DNA from: Plantactinospora soyae
GTDB lineage: Bacteria > Actinomycetota > Actinomycetes > Mycobacteriales > Micromonosporaceae
NCBI RefSeq assembly: GCF_014874095.1
Contig: NZ_JADBEB010000001.1
Location: 372,001-436,000, forward strand
Length of the DNA stretch: 64,000 nt
Direction of reading: 5' to 3'
The notes beneath the pieces are model-generated. The model was not told the origin of the DNA. It saw only the letters and a program-made list of their open reading frames with translations, and searched no databases. A program made the position numbers and the translations under genes. This document shows, piece by piece, positions 52,550 to 61,500 of the stretch; the stretch's first letter is position 1; the number at the start of each line of letters is the position of its first letter.

Positions 52550-55500
52550 CTACTGGGTGATTGCCACGTACTCCAACGTCGCGGAGTACGAGTCGGCAAC
52601 GGTGGACATTGGAATGACGGCCTGGTAGTCGCTGCTGATCGCGTCTCCTCCGGGCGCGGATGGCGTCGACTGACGGTGCACGATGACCGGGGTCACCGCC
52701 GACAGGGGCTGGAAGACCTGGGTGCCGCTCCCCCGTACCCGTAGGTTCTCGATCGGAATGGTGTAGGGGTTGTCGGGATCGGCCGGCACGAAAGCGGGCA
52801 CCAGCGCCTGGACCGCCACCACATAGCCGGTAGGGCTGTTCGTGGTGACCGTCATGGTGACCGCGTCTTCCACGACGATCACGGAGTCGGGATGAACCCC
52901 GATGGCGAATCCGGGTATCAGCGAGGTCAGGGTGAGGAACTGCCCCACCACGGAGGTCTCGGTGACACACCGCAGATCGTCGTTGCCGGCCGGGCAGTTG
53001 TTGCCGAGCACGCTGGAGCTGACGCTGTTGACAACCAACCCGTCGCCGGTGACGGGTTGGTTGACGGTGACGGTGTAGACGATCGCGGCGGTCGCGCCGA
53101 CGACCAGGTCGCCGGTCCAGGTCAGGTTGGACGCGGCGTAGCTCACCGTGCCGGTGGTGGTCGTGGCGTCGGCGTTGTAACTGGCGTCGTCGAGCACCCC
53201 GGCGAGCGAGTCGGTCACCGTGGCGCCGGTGTACGGCGTCTGGCCGGCGTTCGTGATCAGGACGCTGTACTGGACGACCCCGCCGGCCACCACCTCGGCG
53301 GTGTTGGCGGTCTTGGTGATGATCAGCTCCGGGACGAGGACGTTGACCGTCACCTCGCACGCCGGGCCACCGGGGCAGTTGGCGCCCACGGTGTCGGAGG
53401 TGACGGTGTTGACGAGGGTCGTGTCGCCGGATGCCGGGAAGTCGACCGTGACCGAGTAGGTGATGACAGCCGTGACCCCGACCGGTAGGTCTCCGGTCCA
53501 GGTCAGCACCGGGGCGTCGTAGCTGACCGTACCGACGGTCGCCTCGGCGTCGTCGTTGAAGTCGGCTTCGTCCAGGACCTCGCTGAGCAGGTCGTCGAAC
53601 GTCGCCCCGGTGTACGGCGTCTGCCCGGTGTTGGCCACCGTGACCGTGTAGGTGACCTGGTCCCCGACCGCGGCCGTGACGGTGTCGGCGGTCTTGGCGA
53701 TGCTCAGCCCGGGAATGAGGATCGCCACCGTGGCGGCGCAACGCGGATCGGTGCCGCCCACCGGGCAGTTGCTGCCCTGGGCGGCGGAGGTGACGACGTT
53801 GTTGAGAATCCGTCCACCGGTCTGCGCACCGTTGACCGTCACGGTGTAGGAGATCTCGACGGCGGCACCGACCGGCAGGTCACCGCGCCAGACCAGGTTG
53901 GGTGCCGTGTACAGCAGCGTGCCGGTGGCGGCGGTGGCGTCGGCGTTGTAGGTGGCGTTCGCGAGCAGCCCACTGAGCGAGTCGGTGACGGTGGTGTCGA
54001 CGTACGGCGTCTCGCCGGTGTTCGTCGCGGTGACGGTGTAGGTGACGGTGTCGCCCGGGGTGGTGTTCGGACTGTCGGCGGTCTTCACGATGGTGAGCCC
54101 GGGAACGAGCACGTTGACGGTCAACGTGCAGGCCGGTCCCGGCGAGGCGGGCGGGCAGTTGCTGCCCGGTGCGGTGGTGGTGACGGTGTTGGTGATGACC
54201 CGGTCGCCGAGGTCCGGATTGTTGACGGTCACCGTGCCGGTGATGGTGACGACTCCGCCGACCGGGATGTCACCGGTCCAGGTCACGTTGGGGCCGACCA
54301 CGCTGAGGGTGCCGGAGCTGGCGACCTGGTCGCCGTTGGGCCGCGCGTCGTCGATGATGCCCAGCAGGCTGCTGTTGATCTGGATTCCGGTGTAGGCGGT
54401 CGGGCCGATATTGGTGATGGTGCCGGTACGCCGGATCACCTGCCCCGGGACGGCGGTGGTCACGTCGGCCACGTTGGTGATCGAGAGCGCCGGGATGAGC
54501 ACGGTGACGGTGACGGCACAGGCCGGGTCCGTGCCGGCGGGTGGGCAGTTGCCGCCCACGGTGGTGGAGCTGACCGCGTTGGTCAGGATCTGGTCGCCGG
54601 TGGCGGGACTGTCGATCGCGACCGAATAGGTGATCACGGCCGAGGCGCCCACCTCGAGGTCTCCGGTCCAGGTCAGCACCGGATCGGTGTACGACACGAC
54701 GCCCACGGTCGCGGCGGCCGTCTGGTAGCTGGCGTCGTCGAGTACCTCGGTGAGGTCGTCGGTCAGGCTGGCCCCGGTGTACGGGGTCTGACCGCTGTTG
54801 GTGACGGTGATGGTGTACCCGAGGGTGCTGCCCGGCGTGGTGGTGGCCGAGTCGGCATGCTTCGCGATGCTCAGTGCCGGCAGCAGCACGCTGACGGTCG
54901 CCGCACAGTCGGGGTCGCTGCCACCGGCCGGGCAGTTGCTGCCCGGCGTGCTGGAGGTGACGACGTTACTGAGGACCCGACCGCCGGTCTGCGGATCGTC
55001 GGCGGTGACCGTGTAGCTGATGGTGGCCGTCGCCCCGATCGCCAGGTCACCGGTCCAGGTGATCACCGGGTCGGCGTAGGAGACCACGCCGACATCGGCA
55101 TCGGCGTCACCGTTGTAGGTCGCGTCCAGCAGCAGGCCGGCGAGGCTGTCGGCGACGGTGGCGCCGGTGTACGGGGTCTCGCCGGTGTTGGTGACCGTGA
55201 TCGTGTAGCCGACGGTGCCGCCCGGCACCACGGTGGCGGTGTCCGCGGTCTTGAGCACCGCCAGGGCCGGGACGAGGACGGTGACCGTGGCGGTGCACGC
55301 CGGATCGGTACCGCCCGCCGGGCAGTTGTTACCGGGTACGGCCGAACTGACCACCGAGGTCATGATCCTGTTACCGGTAACCGGATTGTTCACCGTGAAC
55401 GATCCGGTGACGACGAGAACCTCGCCGACCCCGAGGTTGCCGGTCCAGCGGATCGAGGCGATGCCCGGGATGAGGGCCAGGGTGCCCACGCTGGCCGTGG

Positions 55501-58500
55501 CATCGCCGTTGTAGGTGCCGTCGTCGACTGCCCCGGCGAAGCTGGCGTCGATGACGATGTCGGTGTACGGCGTCGCGCCGGTGTTCTCCACCCGGGTGCT
55601 GAACTGGATCTGCGCCCCCGGCACCGTGGTGGGGGCGTTGGCCGAGTTCGCGATGGTCAGTTCCGACACCGTCACGACGGCCGTACAGGCGGGGTTGGTG
55701 TTGCCGGCGGCACAGGTGTTGCCGGCGGCCGTGGAGCTGACCGTGCTGGTCAGGAGGTGGTTGCCCGCGTCCGGGGTGTTGACGGTGACCGAGTAGGTGA
55801 TCGTCGCCGATGATCCGGGCGCGAGGGATCCCGTCCAGACCAGGTCCGTGCCGGTCAGCACGACGACGCCGACACTCGGGGTCGCGTCGCCGTTGTAGGT
55901 CGCGTCGTCCAGGAGGCCGGCCAGCGCGTTCGTCACGGCGACACCGGACTGTGCGGTCTGCCCGGTGTTGACCATGTTGACGGTGTAGGTCACCGTGCCG
56001 CCGGCGGTCGTGCTGACGGCGCCGGCGGTGATGCCGATGCTCAGGGCCGGCGTGAGTACGGCCACCGTCAGACCGCAGCCGGGGTTGGGACTGGCCGGCG
56101 GGCAACTGTTGCCGACCTCGGCCGACGAGACCCGGTTCGCCAGCAACTTGTCGCCCGGGTCCGGCGTCAGCACGGTCATCGGGTAGGTGATGACGGCGCT
56201 CGCCCCCACCCCGAGGTCCCCGGTCCAGGTCAGCGTCGACGCCCCGAAGGACAGCGAGCCGGTCGTGGCGGTGGCGGTTCCGTCGACATAGGTCGCGTCG
56301 TCCAGCGCACCGGCCATGTCGTCGGCGACCACCGCTCCCAGGTACGGCGCGGTGCCGGTGTTGCTGATCGTGATGGTGTAGTTGACCGTGCCGCCAGGGA
56401 CCGTGGTCGGCCTGTCGGCGGTCTTGACGATGCTCATCGCCGGTAGCAGGACGTCCACGCTCGCGGTACACCGTGGATCGGTTCCGCCGGTCGGGCAGTT
56501 GTTGCCCGGGATCGTCGAGCTGGCCGTGCTGGAGAGCACCTTGTTTCCCGGATCCGGGTTCTTCACCCGGAAGTCGCTGGCGACCGTGATCGTCGCGCCC
56601 ACCGGAATGTCCCCGGTCCAGACCAGACCGGCGGGGGTGATCGCGATGGTTCCCGAGGAGACCTCGTCGTGGATGGGGTCGGCGTCGTCGATCATGTCGC
56701 TGCCGCCGAACGCGACACTGACCCCGAAGAACGGGGTACTGCCGCCGTTGACCATGGTGGTCGTGAAGCGGACCACGCCACCGGGGGTGACATTGGCGCG
56801 GTCGGCGGTGTTGGCGATGGTCAGTGCCGAAACGGTCACCGTCGCGGTGCACCGCAGATCTGTGCTCTCGTCGGAGCAGTTGCTGTCCAGGGAGCCGGAT
56901 TCCACGGTGTTGACCAGCACGGCGTTACCGGCGAGGGCGTCCACCGTCACGCTGTAGGTGAGCACGACCGAACCGTTCGCCGGGAGGTCACCCGTCCACT
57001 CCAGCAGCGGCTCGTCGTAGCTGAAGGTGCCACCGCCGTTCGACGAGGCGTCGTTGTTGTAGCTGGCATCGCTGAGGACGTCGGCCAGATCGTCGTTGAG
57101 TTCCGCGCCCAGGTACGGGATGCCGCCGGAGTTCTCGACGACGATCGTGTACGTCACCACCGAGCCGGCGACGGTGGACGCCACATCAGCGGTCTTGGTG
57201 TACGAGAGCGTGGTTTCACCGACGACCGCGACGGTGACGACGCACCGGGGGTCGGTGCCGCCCACCGGACAGTTGTTGAGGGCGGCGCCCGAGGTGATCG
57301 TGCTGACCAGTGACGAGTCTCCCTCGACGGGGTTGTCAATGGTCACGGTGAAGACGAGCGTGACGGTCGCGCCGACCGCCAGGTCGCCGCTCCAGGTGAG
57401 CACCGGCGCGGTGTAGCTCGCCGTGCCACCGCCGGTGACCACCGTGTCGTCGTTGAACGTCGCGTCGTCGATGACCTCGCTGAGATCGTCCGCGACGCTG
57501 ATCGCGGTGTAGTCGAGCTGGCCGGAGTTGGTGATGGTCACCGTGTAGGTCAGGGTGCTGCCCGGCGTCACCGCCGTTGAGTCGGCCGTGGAGACGATGG
57601 TCAACCCGGGTGTCAGGACCGCCACGGTGGAGGTGCAGCCGACCGCCTGACCCGCCGCCGAGCAGGAACTACCGACCGCGGTGGAGCTGACCGTACTGAT
57701 CATGGTCTTGTCGCCGGGATCGGGGTCCCGGACGGTGACGGTGTAGTCGATCGTCGCCACCGCGCCGACCGCCAGGCTGCCGGTCCAGGTCAGCGTGGTG
57801 CCGGCGAAGCCGACCGAACCGGCGCTGGCCACCGCGTCGGCGTTGTAGGTCGCGTCGTCCAACACCCCCGCCAGCTCGTTGGTGACGCTGATGGCCGAGT
57901 ACGGCGACGTCCCCGAGTTGGTCATCGTCACGGTGTAGCCGACGATCTGACCGGGGGCGGCGGCCGAGGTGTCCGCGACGGTGGTGATGCCGAGTCCCGG
58001 GATAAGCACCGCGACGCTGATCGAGCACTGCGGGTCCGCGCTGCCGGATGGGCAGTTGTTGCCCGGCACCGTCGAAACCGACGAGCCCGTGAGCAGGCCG
58101 TCACCTGTGTACGGATCGACAACGGTGACGCTGCCGCTCAGGTTGACCGTCCCGCCGACGGGGATGTCACCAGTCCAGAGCGAGCCGGTGGATCCGATGG
58201 TCAGGATGCCCGACGACGCGGTCTGGTCCCCGTTTCCGATGACCTCGTCGATCATTTCCGACCCATCGAAGGCCACGCTGATGCCGGTGTAGGGGACCTG
58301 ACCAGTGTTGGTGTAGGTCGTGTCGAACCGGAGCACGCCACCCGGCGTCACCGTGGCCGCGTCCGCCGTGGTGACGATCTCCAGCCTGGCCACCGGCACG
58401 GCTACCACGCACCGGGTGTCGCTGCCGCCGGCCGGACAGTTGCTGCCGGCGGCTGCCGAGACGACCTGGTTGGTCAGGATCAGGTCGCCCCCGACCGGGT

Positions 58501-61500
58501 CGTCCACCGTCACCGAATAGGTGATCGTCACCGTGGCCCCGAGCGCCAACGGACCGGTCCAGCTCAGGTTGGGGCTGGTGAAGCTGGCCGAGCCGGCGGA
58601 GGCCGACACGTCGTTGTTGTAGGTGGCGTCGTCGAGCACCCCGGCGAGCGCGTCGGTGACACTCAAACTCGGATACGCGGTCTGGCCGGAGTTGGTGATG
58701 GTGACGGTGTAGCCGACCACGGCGCCCGGCGCCGTGCTGGCGACGCCGGACGTCACCGCGATCACCAGGCCCGGCACCAGGACCTGGACCGTCGCCGAGC
58801 AACGCGGGTCGGTTCCGCCGGCCGGACAGTTGTTGCCGGGGGTGGTGGAGACCACGGTGTTGCTCAACAACTTGTCGCCGGGGTCCGGGTTCAGAATCGT
58901 CATCGAGTAGGTGACCGACACGGTGGCGCCGACGGCCAGGTTACCGACCCAGCTCAGCACCGGAGCCGCATACGACACGCTGCCGGCCGATGCGACCGCG
59001 TCGTTGTTGTAGGTGGCGTCGTTCAGCGCATTGGCCAGGGAGTCGGTGAAGTTCGCGCCGACGTACGCGGTCTGGCCGCTGTTCGTCACGGTGATCGTGT
59101 AGGTCACCGTGCCGCCCGGCGTCGTGGTGGCCGTGTCGGCGGTCTTCTCGATCGCCAGGCCCGGGGTCAGCACCGTGACGGTGGCCGTACACGCCGGGTC
59201 GGTCCCGCCGGTCGGGCAGTTGTTGTTGGCCGCCGTCGAGGTGACCGTCGAGGTCAGCAGCTGCGAACCAGGGTTGGGATTCAGCACCGTCACGGAGAAC
59301 CGGACGGTGGCGGTCGCGCCGGCTGCCAGCGCGCCGGTCCAGGTCAGCACCGAGCTGGCGACGCCGACCGTGCCGCTGTCCGCCGTCGCATCCCCGTTGT
59401 AGGTGGCGTCGTCGAGCACATCGGTCAGCGACTCGGTGACGGTCGCCGCCGGATAGGCGCTCTCTCCGGTGTTCGCGATCGTGATCGTGTAACTGACGGT
59501 GCCGCCCGGCGTCGTGGTGGACGCGCTCGGGGTGTTGCTGATGGTCAGTCCGGGCAGCAGCACGCCGACCACTGCCGTACACCGGAGGTCGGTGCTGCCC
59601 GTCGCACAGTTGGCACCCACCGTCGGGGACACCACAGTGTTGGTCAGCGACCGGTCCCCACTATCGGGAACGGCGACCGTGACCGAGTACGTGATGGTCG
59701 CGGTCGCACCCACGGCGAGGTTGCCGGTCCAGGAGAGGGTCGGGCTGCTGTAGCTGACCACTCCGGAGGTGGCGCTGGCGTTGGCGTCGTAGACGGCGTC
59801 GTCGAGCACTCCGGCCAGCGAGTCGGTGAAGGTCGCCCCGACGTAGGCCGACTGGCCGGTGTTGGTCACCACGATCTGGTAGGCCACCACGTTCCCGGGC
59901 GTCGTGCTCGGCGTGTTCGCCGTCTTGACCAGCGTCAACCCGGGAATGACGATGGTCACCGTCGCGGTGCACCGCGGATCGGTGCTGCCGCCGGCGCAGT
60001 TGTTGCCGACGGCTGTGGACGAGACCACGCTGGTCAGGACCCGATCATCACCGGCCGGATCATTCAGTGTCACGCTGAAGGTGATCGTGACCGTGCCACC
60101 GACCGCGACGTTTCCAGTCCAGGTCAGCGTCGAACTGGTGAAGCTGAGCACGCCACTGCTGGTGGTCGCATCGCCGTTCCAGACCGCTCCGTCGAGCACC
60201 TCCAACAGGGCAGTGGTCACGCTGATTCCGGTGTACGCGGTCTGCCCGGTGTTCGTGACGGTCACCGTGTAACCCACCGTCGAGCCCGGGGTCGCGGTTG
60301 ACGTACTCGCCACGTTGGTCAGGACCAGTCCCGGCACCAGAACGGTGACCACGGCAGTGCAGCGGACGTCGGTGCCACCGGATGGACAGTTGTTGCCCAG
60401 GGTGGTGGAGACCACCGTGTTCGTCATGGTCCGGTTGCCGGGGTCGGGGCTCCGGACGGTCACCGAATAGCTGACGGTCACGCTCGCGCCGACGGCAAGA
60501 TTGCCGCTCCAGACGAGATTGGGCGAGGTGAAGGAGAGCGTCCCGGCTGTCGCCGTCGCGTCGACGTTGTACGTCGCATCATCCAGCACGCTGGTCAGCG
60601 CGTCGGTGAAACCCGCCCCGGTGTACGCCGCCTGACCGGTGTTGGTCACGGTGACGGTGTAACGCACCACGTCACCGGGCGTCGCGGTGGCCGCGTCCGC
60701 CGTCTTCACGAAGGCCAGGGCGGCGATCGGCACGGTCGTCGTACACCGGATGTCCAGGCTGCCCGACGCGCAGTTGGTGCCCAACGTCGCGGAGGTGACC
60801 GTGTTGGTCAGAAGCTGGTTTCCGGTGACCGTGCCGTTGACGGTGACCGAGTAGGTGATGGTCGCGACCGCGCCGGCGGCGAGATCACCCGTCCAGCTCA
60901 GGGTCGAGCCGGCGAACGACACCGCTCCGGAGGTCGTCGTCGCGTCGCCGTTGTAGGCCGCGTCGTCCAGGACAGCAGCGAGCGGATCGGTCAGCGCGAC
61001 GCCGGTGAACGCCACCGACGAGGTGTTGTTGACCGTGATCGAGTAGTGCACGGTCTGCCCGGCGGCCACGCTGGAGAGGTCAGCGCTCTTCGTCACGATC
61101 AGCGGTCCGGCCGCGATCACCAGGTTGACGGCCTCGGTCGCCTCCTGACCGGCGGCGTCGACCACCCGTACGGTGAAGGGGTAAGTGCCTGCCGTGGTCG
61201 GTGTGCCGGAGAGCAGCCCGGTGCCGGCGTCGAGGGTCAGCCCCGGCGGCAGACTGCCTACGGAGACCGACCAGACGAACGGCGCGGTGCCCCCGGTGAC
61301 GGTCAGCGGAACGCTGTAGGGGACGCCCACCTGGCCCGGGGGTGGCGGCGGGAAGCTCAGCGTGGGTGAGGCGGTGATCCCGAGCGCGACCGTCCGGGTG
61401 GCGCTCTGCGCGAACGAGTCCACCACCCGAACGGTGAAGGAGTAGTTGCCGGCCAGCGTCGGGGTACCGGAGAGCTGCCCGGTACCCGTGTTGAGGGTCA

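Noticed and set aside
51843-53741. 632-codon frame fusing the single-DUF11 protein with upstream sequence
   Set aside because: The upstream part is a shadow of the giant repeat gene; the ATG at 52532 with GGAG and a signal peptide is a better start.
52943-61108. Regularly spaced repeats considered as a CRISPR array
   Set aside because: The period is about 390 bp, the units are degenerate and they encode protein domains in one open frame.
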